Assembly: GCA_937930025.1 (NCBI GenBank)
Contig: CALGJW010000371.1
Coordinates: forward strand, 1 to 37,152
From: an uncultured Saprospiraceae bacterium
GTDB lineage: Bacteria; Bacteroidota; Bacteroidia; Chitinophagales; Saprospiraceae
Length of the DNA stretch: 37,152 nucleotides
Direction: 5' to 3'
Of this stretch, positions 9,428 through 17,975 are shown piece after piece. The notes below the pieces were generated by a model, which worked only from the letters and a program-made list of their open reading frames with translations, was not told where the DNA came from and made no database searches. Position numbers and translations under genes: made by a program. Within the stretch, counting starts at the first letter, position 1. Each line of letters starts with the position of its first letter.

Positions 9428-10552
9428 ATGGAAAAGAAAAAAATACTAATAGATGCTCGATGCATCGGAGGGGAAGGTCAGGGAATGATGACATACATCG
9501 TAGGGTTATACAATGAGATGTTTTACAATTTTGGAAACCGCTATGAGTTCTATTTCGCGGGTTATAACTACAAAGAGTTTCGAGCCAATTTTCCTTGGTT
9601 AAAGCAATCGAATTTTATTCAAATCCGAACTTCATCAAAATGGTCTCTTTTCACAAAGGTATTTCCAAAAATTATAAAAGATTATAAAATTGAGTATGCA
9701 CATTTTCAATACGTTACGCCATTTATCAAAAAATGCAAGCAAATCGTAACTACTCATGATGTGCTGTTTCTTGATTTCCCAGAGGAGTTCTCTTTAGCTT
9801 ATAGGCTAAAACGAAAATTTTTATTTAAACTTTCTCTACTTCGCTCTGAAATTCGCTTGACTGTTTCGAATTATTCTAGAAATAAAATCGCTGATCATTT
9901 TTCTCTGATGCCAAGCACCATCTCCATCACCCCAAATGCAGTAAACGAGAACTTTTTAAAATCTTACGATAAGTCCCTAGCTCAAAAGGAAGTAGAGCAG
10001 ATATTCGGAATCAAAAAATACATCCTTTATGTCAGTCGAATTGAACAGAGAAAAAATCAGCTTGGGCTTCTAAAAGCATATGAAAAATTAAACCTAGCTA
10101 CCAAAGGCTATCAGCTTCTTCTAATAGGAAATGACACGCTAGGCGAAAAGTCCATTTCAAAAGAAATCCTTCAGTTTCAAAAAACTTATCCCAATCAAGT
10201 TCATTGGTTAAAAAATTTGACAGAAGAAGATTTGATTAAAATCTATCAAGGCGCTGAGATCTTTGTTTATCCTTCTAAAGCTGAAGGGTTTGGTATTCCA
10301 CCGATAGAAGCAGCAGCACTAGGAATCAATACTCTTTGCGCTTCGAATACAGCAATGCAAGATTTTTCTTTTTTCGGTAGTAATCTTTATAACGATTCCA
10401 AAATAGAAAATCTCCATAGCGTATTAGATAAAAATCTCCAACAACCTCCCAGTCCCATCAAATTAAAAAGCATATCGAATCAGATAAAAGAGCATTATTC
10501 CTGGCTTAAAGCAGCCCAAGTCCTAGATGGCGAGATTATGAAGGCCCAGTAA
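9428..10552 (+). CDS. GT4 family glycosyltransferase
   Basis: ILYVSRIEQRKNQLGLLKAYEKL and FVYPSKAEGFGIPPIEAAALG motifs. Confidence 0.9.
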   Translation: MEKKKILIDARCIGGEGQGMMTYIVGLYNEMFYNFGNRYEFYFAGYNYKEFRANFPWLKQSNFIQIRTSSKWSLFTKVFPKIIKDYKIEYAHFQYVTPFIKKCKQIVTTHDVLFLDFPEEFSLAYRLKRKFLFKLSLLRSEIRLTVSNYSRNKIADHFSLMPSTISITPNAVNENFLKSYDKSLAQKEVEQIFGIKKYILYVSRIEQRKNQLGLLKAYEKLNLATKGYQLLLIGNDTLGEKSISKEILQFQKTYPNQVHWLKNLTEEDLIKIYQGAEIFVYPSKAEGFGIPPIEAAALGINTLCASNTAMQDFSFFGSNLYNDSKIENLHSVLDKNLQQPPSPIKLKSISNQIKEHYSWLKAAQVLDGEIMKAQ

Positions 10553-10565
10553 ATAAAGGACTTTT

Positions 10566-10621
10566 ATCAAATCCGAAAGGAATCTACCAAAAGCCGAAGC
10601 AAACCTACCGAAAGCCGAAAA
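10566..10621 (+). promoter_or_regulatory. 21-bp-period direct-repeat array B upstream of pseB
   Basis: ATCAAATCCGAAAGGAATCTA (10566) | CCAAAAGCCGAAGCAAACCTA (10587) | CCGAAAGCCGAAAA (10608); CATCTTTG ends at 10656. Confidence 0.8.
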
Positions 10622-10701
10622 CCTCCCGTTTTTCCTTCTAATCACCTGCATCTTTGAGTTATAATTAACAACAAATTATCAATTCAGTAAAAAAATAAAC
10701 C

Positions 10702-11757
10702 ATGTTAAATTTAAATGGCCAGTCAATTTTAGTAACAGGAGGAACAGGATCTTTCGGAAAAAAATTCATTGAAAATGTACTTACTCGTTTTCCAAAAGTA
10801 AAGCGAGTTGTTGTCTACAGTCGGGACGAATTAAAGCAATACGAAATGATGCAAAAATTTTCTCCAGCGAAGTATCCTGCAATGCGTTATTTCATCGGTG
10901 ACGTTAGAGACCTAGATCGACTAAAGCAAGCTTGTCAAGGAATCGATTATATCATTCATGCTGCAGCGTTAAAACAAGTTCCAGCTGCTGAATACAATCC
11001 TACCGAATGTATTAAAACGAATGTAGGAGGATCACAGAATATCATTGAAGCTGCACTAGCAACTAATGTTAAAAAAGTTGTTGCGCTTTCTACAGATAAA
11101 GCAGCAGCTCCAATCAACCTATATGGTGCAACTAAGCTTTGTTCAGATAAACTATTTGTTTCTGGAAACAATATGAGAGGGGATCGGGATTTAAGTTTTT
11201 CCGTTGTTCGATACGGAAATGTTGCGGGCTCCCGAGGATCTGTAATGCCATTTTTTCTAGAAAAAAGAAAAGAAGGATTCTTACCTATCACACATAAAGA
11301 AATGACGCGATTCAACATCTCCTTACAAGGTGGAGTTGACTTAGTTTTCTTTGCACTAAACAAAGCCATCGGAGGAGAAATATATGTATCTAAACTTCCT
11401 TCTTATAACCTCGGTACGCTGGCAACCGCTATTGCTCCTGATTGTGAGCAACGAGTAGTAGGTATTCGACCAGGCGAAAAGCTTCACGAAGAGATGATTA
11501 CTCCATCTGATAGTTTCAACACCATCGAACTAGACGAGCATTATATCATCTGCCCAACGAATCTCAATTTTCAAGGAATTGACAAGAACACATATCTAGC
11601 GCATTACACAGCGCAAAACGCCAAATGCGTTCCAGTTGGATTTAGTTACAACTCTGGAGAAAATGAGGACTGGTTGAATATAGAAGATATTCGAAAGATT
11701 GTGAAAGAAGAAGTGGATCCTTCCTTTCAAATTAAAGCTGCTTCCCTAGCCGCATAA
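10702..11757 (+). CDS. pseB: UDP-N-acetylglucosamine 4,6-dehydratase (inverting)
   Basis: NGQSILVTGGTGSFGKKFIENVL, STDKAAAPINLYGATKLCSDKLF and GIRPGEKLHEEMI; followed by pseC/F/I homologues. Confidence 0.95.
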   Translation: MLNLNGQSILVTGGTGSFGKKFIENVLTRFPKVKRVVVYSRDELKQYEMMQKFSPAKYPAMRYFIGDVRDLDRLKQACQGIDYIIHAAALKQVPAAEYNPTECIKTNVGGSQNIIEAALATNVKKVVALSTDKAAAPINLYGATKLCSDKLFVSGNNMRGDRDLSFSVVRYGNVAGSRGSVMPFFLEKRKEGFLPITHKEMTRFNISLQGGVDLVFFALNKAIGGEIYVSKLPSYNLGTLATAIAPDCEQRVVGIRPGEKLHEEMITPSDSFNTIELDEHYIICPTNLNFQGIDKNTYLAHYTAQNAKCVPVGFSYNSGENEDWLNIEDIRKIVKEEVDPSFQIKAASLAA

Positions 11758-11780
11758 TCAATCATAAAAATAAATTAACC

Positions 11781-12980
11781 ATGCATATTCCTTATGGCCG
11801 ACAGAATATAACAGCGGAAGATATTTCAGCAGTTGTAAAGGCCTTAAAATCGGATTACTTAACACAAGGACCACTAGTCAAACAATTCGAAGAAAAATTT
11901 GCTAACTACGTTGGATCAAAATATGCGATAGCTGTTTCCAATGGTACCACCGCGCTACACTTAGCTGCGAAAGTTTTAGGAACAAAAAAAGGATCAAAAG
12001 TAATTACAACTCCCTTGACTTTTGCCGCGACAGCTAATTGTATTGAATACTGCGAAGGAGAAGTACACTTTACTGATATTGATCCCGATACACTTACGCT
12101 TGACATCAATAAAGTTCGAAAATTATTGAGCGAAAACCCTAGAGGAACCTTTAGCGGCATCATCCCAGTAAGTTTTGCAGGTTACCCAGTAGATCTAGAG
12201 GCATTTAGAAAATTAGCTGACGAATATGGTTTGTGGATAATTGAAGATGCATGTCATTCTCCAGGCGCTAGATTTTTAGATTCGAGTAACACTTGGCAAA
12301 AGTGTGGAAATGGACAGTATGCTGACTTGAGTGTTTTTTCTTTTCATCCCGTCAAACATATTGCTTGTGGAGAAGGAGGTATGCTTACTTGTAATGATGA
12401 AAAATTGTATAAGCTATTGTTGGAGTTAAGAACGCATGGCATTACCAAAGACCCTTCACTTCTTTTAGAAAACCACGGTGGATGGTACTACGAAATGCAA
12501 ACATTAGGATACAATTACCGCCTCACAGACATCGCAAGTGCGTTAGGCATTTCACAACTAGATCGTGCAGAGAACGGTGTCCAAAGGCGCAAGGAAATTG
12601 CGAGAATTTATGATGAAGCTTTTGCAGATACAACTATCAAAAGTGTTTTTGTACCCAATGATATTGAGCACGCCTATCACTTGTATGTAATTCAGGTCAA
12701 GGATAGAAAATCACTCTATGATTATCTGATCTCAAAGGGAATAGGCGTTCAAGTACATTACTACCCTGTTCATTTAATGCCTTACTATAAAATCAAAGGA
12801 TGGCGAAAAGGAGATTGTCCTGTTGCCGAAAACTATTATGAGCAATGTTTGAGTATTCCAATGTTCCCCACTTTAAGTTCTGACGAACAAGTAACCATTA
12901 TTAATCTAATCAAATCTTTTTACAATGAGAAAGTTAGCTATAATACCAGCAAGAGGCGGAAGCAAGAGATTACCGCGTAA
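11781..12980 (+). CDS. pseC: UDP-4-amino-4,6-dideoxy-N-acetyl-beta-L-altrosamine transaminase
   Basis: IPYGRQNITAEDISAVVKALKSDYLTQGP and PLP-lysine motif FSFHPVKHIACGEGGM. Confidence 0.95.
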   Translation: MHIPYGRQNITAEDISAVVKALKSDYLTQGPLVKQFEEKFANYVGSKYAIAVSNGTTALHLAAKVLGTKKGSKVITTPLTFAATANCIEYCEGEVHFTDIDPDTLTLDINKVRKLLSENPRGTFSGIIPVSFAGYPVDLEAFRKLADEYGLWIIEDACHSPGARFLDSSNTWQKCGNGQYADLSVFSFHPVKHIACGEGGMLTCNDEKLYKLLLELRTHGITKDPSLLLENHGGWYYEMQTLGYNYRLTDIASALGISQLDRAENGVQRRKEIARIYDEAFADTTIKSVFVPNDIEHAYHLYVIQVKDRKSLYDYLISKGIGVQVHYYPVHLMPYYKIKGWRKGDCPVAENYYEQCLSIPMFPTLSSDEQVTIINLIKSFYNEKVSYNTSKRRKQEITA

Positions 12981-13635
12981 AAATATCAAAAATTTCATGG
13001 GTCAACCAGTCATCGGTTATCCTATCAGAGCAGCCTTCCAATCAAAATTATTTGACGAGGTAATGATCTCTACAGATGATGATGAAATTGCTGACATCGG
13101 AAAATTAATGGGTGCCTCTATACCATTTTATCGCTCTGGTGAAAATTCTTCAGATGTAGCAACAACTGTAGATGTCCTCTTAGAAGTTATCGAGTATTAT
13201 CAAAAAAAGGGAATTAGATTCTCTCATGCTTGTTGTATCTATCCAACTTCACCGCTACTATCAGTTTATGATCTTAGAGCAGCTTACAACAAAATGATTC
13301 AACAAAATTTCGACACAGTGGTGCCAGTTACAAAGTTTTCCTATCCAATTCAACGATCGCTTTCGTTGGACCCTGGGAAACGCTTACAAATGGCTTTACC
13401 AGAATTCAAAAATACTCGAACACAAGATCTAGCAGATAGTTATCACGATGCCGGTCAATTTTACTGGTTTGATGTAAAAAAAATGCAAAAAAATAAATCT
13501 CTTTTCACCGGTAACACTGGCGCAATCATTCTTCCTGAACAAAATGTTCAAGACATTGATACAGAAGATGATTGGAAATTAGCAGAAATGAAATACAAAC
13601 TTTTAAATCCATATCATGAAATTTCTACTATATAA
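12925..13635 (+). CDS. pseF: Pseudaminic acid cytidylyltransferase
   Basis: N-terminal MRKLAIIPARGGSKRLPRKNIKNFMGQPVIGYPI CMP-sialate-synthetase signature; 56-bp overlap with pseC. Confidence 0.93.
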   Translation: MRKLAIIPARGGSKRLPRKNIKNFMGQPVIGYPIRAAFQSKLFDEVMISTDDDEIADIGKLMGASIPFYRSGENSSDVATTVDVLLEVIEYYQKKGIRFSHACCIYPTSPLLSVYDLRAAYNKMIQQNFDTVVPVTKFSYPIQRSLSLDPGKRLQMALPEFKNTRTQDLADSYHDAGQFYWFDVKKMQKNKSLFTGNTGAIILPEQNVQDIDTEDDWKLAEMKYKLLNPYHEISTI

Positions 13636-14170
13636 TTCGAAATATTGGGCAAAGGAAAATTCACTTTCCGTTCAACCCACCAGTTATATACAAAACTTAA
13701 CATTCAATTTTCGACTAGCAACCCATAGGAATATTTATCAATATTTTTTCTGGACTAATGACCCTGGAACACGAAAGCAGTCTTTTAATTCAAAGCGAAT
13801 TTCCTTTGCCGAACATTGTAAATGGTTTAATTACCAAATGGAAAACAAAGAAACTGTGATGATTATTATGTATTCGGGGAAACAAAATATAGGTCAAATA
13901 AGGTTTCAACTCAAAGACAATATTGCCAAGATCAATTACTCACTTGACAACAAATTTCGAGGAAATGGCCTAGCTACTAAACTAATTACAGGTGGTATAA
14001 AACATCTACTCACCCTTAAACCTGACATTCAACAAATTGAAGGATTTGTCAAATTGAACAACTATCCTTCGATTAAAACATTTCGAAGAATTGGCTTTGA
14101 AGAGTGTCTTCTTTTAAAGCACAATAACACCATTAAATTTAAAATTGATCAACCAAAAAATTTATCATGA
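13616..14170 (+). CDS. GNAT N-acetyltransferase, PseH-like by context
   Basis: GNAT-like elements (SLDNKFRGNGLATKLITGGIKHL, NNYPSIKTFRRIGFEE); between pseF and pseI with overlapping ends. Confidence 0.75.
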   Translation: MKFLLYNSKYWAKENSLSVQPTSYIQNLTFNFRLATHRNIYQYFFWTNDPGTRKQSFNSKRISFAEHCKWFNYQMENKETVMIIMYSGKQNIGQIRFQLKDNIAKINYSLDNKFRGNGLATKLITGGIKHLLTLKPDIQQIEGFVKLNNYPSIKTFRRIGFEECLLLKHNNTIKFKIDQPKNLS

Positions 14171-15210
14171 AAGAAATTAACATAGCAGGAAGAAAAATCG
14201 GACCAGATCACAAACCTTTTATCATAGCGGAAATGTCTGGAAATCATAATCAATCTCTTGACAGAGCTTTGGAAATTGTAGAGGCGGCTTCTAAAGCAGG
14301 AGCGGATGCAATTAAATTGCAAACCTATACTGCCGAAACGATGACCATTCGTGGAGCACATACAATTGAAGACTCCGAATCACTTTGGAAAGGTCAAGAA
14401 TTATTTGAATTGTATGAAATGGCACATACTCCATGGGAATGGCATCAGGCTATATTCAACCGAGCTAAGGAATTAGGAATGATCGCCTTTAGTTCACCTT
14501 TTGATGCAAGTGCCGTCGATTTCTTAGAAAGTCTGGATGTCCCAGCTTACAAAGTAGCATCTTTCGAAAATACAGATCATCCACTTCTTAAAAAAATTGC
14601 TCAAACCGGAAAACCAGTCATCATGTCTACTGGAGTTAGTTCCTTAACCGACATTGATGAAGCCGTAGGCGTTTTAAAATCAAATGGCTGTAAAGAACTA
14701 GTTCTTCTAAAGTGTACCAGTACTTATCCCGCTAGTCCATCAACTTGCAACATTGCTACATTACCACATTTAGCTCAATTATTTGAAAATACGCTTGTCG
14801 GTCTTTCTGATCATACCATGGGATTGGCAGTGCCCATTACAGCCGTTTCATTAGGAGCTTGTGTCATAGAAAAACATTTTACTTTAAGCCGCGCAGACGG
14901 CGGTGTAGACAGTGCGTTCTCAATGGAACCTGAAGAACTTCGTCAATTAGTTATCGAAACTGAAAGAGCTTCATTGGCATTAGGAAAGGTTCAATACGGG
15001 GTTCAAAAGTCTGAAGAAAAAAGCAAGAATTTTAAACGGTCCATTTATGTAGTCAAAGAAATCCTTCCTGGTGAAAAATTAACAGAAAAAAACACGCGGA
15101 TTATTCGTCCAGGATTCGGTTTGGAACCCAAACGATATGATGAAATTCTTGGAAGAACGGCCACTCAAAAAATTGCAGCTGGCACTCCCCTACATTGGCA
15201 ATTCATATAA
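14167..15210 (+). CDS. pseI: Pseudaminic acid synthase
   Basis: PFIIAEMSGNHNQSLDRALEIVEAASKAGADAIKLQTYTAETMTI, GLSDHTMGLAVPITAVSLGACVIEKHFTLSR; C-terminal SAF domain. Confidence 0.95.
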   Translation: MKEINIAGRKIGPDHKPFIIAEMSGNHNQSLDRALEIVEAASKAGADAIKLQTYTAETMTIRGAHTIEDSESLWKGQELFELYEMAHTPWEWHQAIFNRAKELGMIAFSSPFDASAVDFLESLDVPAYKVASFENTDHPLLKKIAQTGKPVIMSTGVSSLTDIDEAVGVLKSNGCKELVLLKCTSTYPASPSTCNIATLPHLAQLFENTLVGLSDHTMGLAVPITAVSLGACVIEKHFTLSRADGGVDSAFSMEPEELRQLVIETERASLALGKVQYGVQKSEEKSKNFKRSIYVVKEILPGEKLTEKNTRIIRPGFGLEPKRYDEILGRTATQKIAAGTPLHWQFI

Positions 15211-15299
15211 GCCCCTTAAAGCATTAGGATTAGCACGATTTTTGTTCTATAAAAGGGTATTCATTGTTTTAAAATATACTTAAACAAAAACCCGAACAA

Positions 15300-15839
15300 A
15301 TGAAAGGCATTGTATTCACAGAATTCCTAGAAATGGTTGAAAATCAGCATGGTTATGAATTGGTAGATACTATTATTGAAGAGTCCGATTTACCGTCAAA
15401 AGGCATATACACTGCAGTTGGTACATATCCTCACCAAGAGATGGTTCAGCTACTTATGAGTCTCAGCTCAAAAACGTCTACGCCGGTTCCAAATCTATTG
15501 AGGTCATTTGGCCACTATTTGTTCAACACTTTTCTTAAATCTTATCCAGGGTTTTTCGAATCGGCGCCTACTGGGTTTCATTTTTTAGAATCCATCGAGA
15601 ATCACATTCATGTGGAGGTAAAAAAATTGTATCCCGATGCTCAACTCCCAAATTTCGAAACGCAGCGATTAGACCATAATACATTGGAAATGATCTATAA
15701 GTCTGATCGCCATATGTCAGATTTTGCGCTTGGGCTTATTGAGAAAACCATGGAGCACTATCAAGAGACTGCAAACATAGAAGTACAGGGAGATCCAAGC
15801 AATAGAAGTTCCGTAACCTTTATCATCAAAAAAGTGTAG
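15300..15839 (+). CDS. H-NOX haem NO-binding sensor protein
   Basis: MKGIVFTEFLEMVENQHGYELVD N-terminus, proximal-His region ENHIHVEVKKLYPDAQLP (His104) and YxSxR motif Y133-KSD-R137. Confidence 0.94.
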   Translation: MKGIVFTEFLEMVENQHGYELVDTIIEESDLPSKGIYTAVGTYPHQEMVQLLMSLSSKTSTPVPNLLRSFGHYLFNTFLKSYPGFFESAPTGFHFLESIENHIHVEVKKLYPDAQLPNFETQRLDHNTLEMIYKSDRHMSDFALGLIEKTMEHYQETANIEVQGDPSNRSSVTFIIKKV

Positions 15840-17965
15840 TGAAGGAAATTGATTTATTAAAGAAGAAAATAGCACGAGAGAAAAGTGCACGTAAAGCAGC
15901 TGAACGCATTCTTGAAGAACGTGCCCTGCAGCTTTATGAATCAAATGAAAAACTTAGGAAACTTAATATTGAGCTTGAAATAAAAGTCGAAAAGCGAGCC
16001 AAACAGTTAATCAAAAGTGAAGAAAAATATAGAGGCATTATTGAAAACATGGAACTTGGTCTCCTAGAAGTTGATAATGATCAAATGATAATTAAAGCCT
16101 ATAAATGGTTTTGTGATATGACCGGTTATCGAGAAGATGAGTTAATCGGGAAAAATGCTCAAACCGTATTTCTAAGTAAAACAAGACATCATACAATAAT
16201 TAGCCAAGAGCAAACAAAACGAATTAAGGGCCAGGCTGGAGTTTATGAAATTCAAATTAAACATAAACAGGGACATTTAATTTGGGTAATGATTAGTGGT
16301 TGCCCTGTCTATGATGCAGATGGAAATGTCTGTGGATCAATGGGTATACACTACGATATCACTCGTCAAAAGAAACTACAAAAAGCTTTACTAGAAGCCA
16401 AAAAGGTAGCAGAAAATGCACAAAAAGCAGAGCAATTATTTTTAGCTAAAATGAGTCATGAAATACGAACTCCTTTAAATGCGATAATAGGAATGACTCA
16501 TCTACTGAATGCAACCAAGCCGAGTGAAGAACAAAAAGACTATTTAAAAATATTAAGAGATTCTTCTGGGATTTTAAAATTACTGATTTCAGATATTCTT
16601 GATTTCTCAAAAATACAGGCAGGAGAATTAGAAGTTCAAAAAAGTGAATTCAATCTTTCTATTTTAATTTCCAGATTACTAAAAGCAGTTCAGTCTCAAA
16701 TTGATGGAAAAGATATTAAGGTAAAATCAAACATAGATCCTAATCTGAAAAACCTAATCATAGGAGACGAACTTTTGCTTAATCAAATATTAATAAATCT
16801 TTTAAGCAATGCAGTAAAGTTTACGAAAAAAGGAAGCATTATTCTAAATGTGGTTATTTCAAGCCAATCCGAATCTGAAATTTCTGTTGAATTTCAAATT
16901 TGCGATACAGGTAGAGGAATCGAAAAAGGAAAAACGGATCTTATTTTCCAAAAATTCAAACAAGTTTCTAGCACGGATAAAGATAAATACAATGGAACAG
17001 GATTAGGCCTTGCCATAACAAAGCAGTTAGTAGAACTCCAAAATGGAACAATCGAGTTAACCTCCAAGAAAAATAAAGGATCAACTTTTTCTGTATTCCT
17101 AAATTATGAAAAAGGTGGGCTACAAACAGACGAAGATGATTTGATTCCTAATAAATATTTAGAACAAAAATTTAACAAGCAAAAAATCCTAGTTGTTGAG
17201 GACAACTACATGAATCGTAAATATATTTTAACACTACTTTCTAAATGGAATTTAGACTACGAAGTGGCTGTAGACGGGATGGAAGCAATAGCAATTACAA
17301 AAACCAAAAAATTCGATTTAATCTTCATGGACATTTCAATGCCTATTCTTAACGGATACGAGGCTACCAAAAAGATTCGAAAAATATCCAATCCTAATCA
17401 AGAGACAACTATCATTGCACTATCAGCTTCTGCATTTGTAACAAAAAAAGAGAAAGCTATCTCTATCGGGATGACTGATTTCCTCTGCAAACCCTTCGAC
17501 CCTCAAAGTTTGTTTAGACTACTTGTCCAATATCTTAATCCTCAAATAGAAAATATTTCTTCTGAAAACAAACCCCAAAGCAACATTTTTCCATTGCCAA
17601 TTAACGCACAACAAATAGAATTGTTATATGGCGATAATTGGTCTATGGCGTTTGAAATGTTTAACATATTCCTGAAAAACAGCCTTCCTAGTTTCGAAAA
17701 ATTCAAGCGGCTGGCTGATTCGGAAAATTTTGTAGCGGTAAAAAATTTAGCCCACAAATTAGCACCAAATTTAGCAATGGTTGGCTTAATGAAAACCCAA
17801 GACCGTTTATTAAATCTTGAATCCATGGCCCATCAACCAACAGATAAAGAAGGCATACGAAAACTCATTGACGAAATAATAAATGATTTGCAATTGGCTA
17901 AACCTATAGTAGAAAAATGTTTGATTGCTCTCCAAGAACAATCAAAACTTACACAAACAACTTAA
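15839..17965 (+). CDS. Soluble hybrid histidine kinase: coiled coil-PAS-HisKA-HATPase-REC-Hpt
   Basis: GTG start overlapping H-NOX stop (TAGTG). PAS region; MSHEIRTPLNAIIGMTHLL H-box; GTGLGLAITKQLVELQNG; REC DLIFMDISMPILNGYEATKKIR; Hpt LAHKLAPNLAMVGL. No obvious TM segment. Confidence 0.93.
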   Translation: MKEIDLLKKKIAREKSARKAAERILEERALQLYESNEKLRKLNIELEIKVEKRAKQLIKSEEKYRGIIENMELGLLEVDNDQMIIKAYKWFCDMTGYREDELIGKNAQTVFLSKTRHHTIISQEQTKRIKGQAGVYEIQIKHKQGHLIWVMISGCPVYDADGNVCGSMGIHYDITRQKKLQKALLEAKKVAENAQKAEQLFLAKMSHEIRTPLNAIIGMTHLLNATKPSEEQKDYLKILRDSSGILKLLISDILDFSKIQAGELEVQKSEFNLSILISRLLKAVQSQIDGKDIKVKSNIDPNLKNLIIGDELLLNQILINLLSNAVKFTKKGSIILNVVISSQSESEISVEFQICDTGRGIEKGKTDLIFQKFKQVSSTDKDKYNGTGLGLAITKQLVELQNGTIELTSKKNKGSTFSVFLNYEKGGLQTDEDDLIPNKYLEQKFNKQKILVVEDNYMNRKYILTLLSKWNLDYEVAVDGMEAIAITKTKKFDLIFMDISMPILNGYEATKKIRKISNPNQETTIIALSASAFVTKKEKAISIGMTDFLCKPFDPQSLFRLLVQYLNPQIENISSENKPQSNIFPLPINAQQIELLYGDNWSMAFEMFNIFLKNSLPSFEKFKRLADSENFVAVKNLAHKLAPNLAMVGLMKTQDRLLNLESMAHQPTDKEGIRKLIDEIINDLQLAKPIVEKCLIALQEQSKLTQTT

Positions 17966-17975
17966 ATCCAAAAAA

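Noticed and set aside
10956-11369. Minus-strand 137-aa ORF
   Set aside because: Lies entirely antisense to pseB, a clear conserved gene.
15284-15299. ACAAAAACCCGAACAA just before the H-NOX ATG as a fifth regulator site
   Set aside because: Single copy with 1-bp different internal spacing and no 21-bp partner; it overlaps the translation start region. Insufficient to claim autoregulation.
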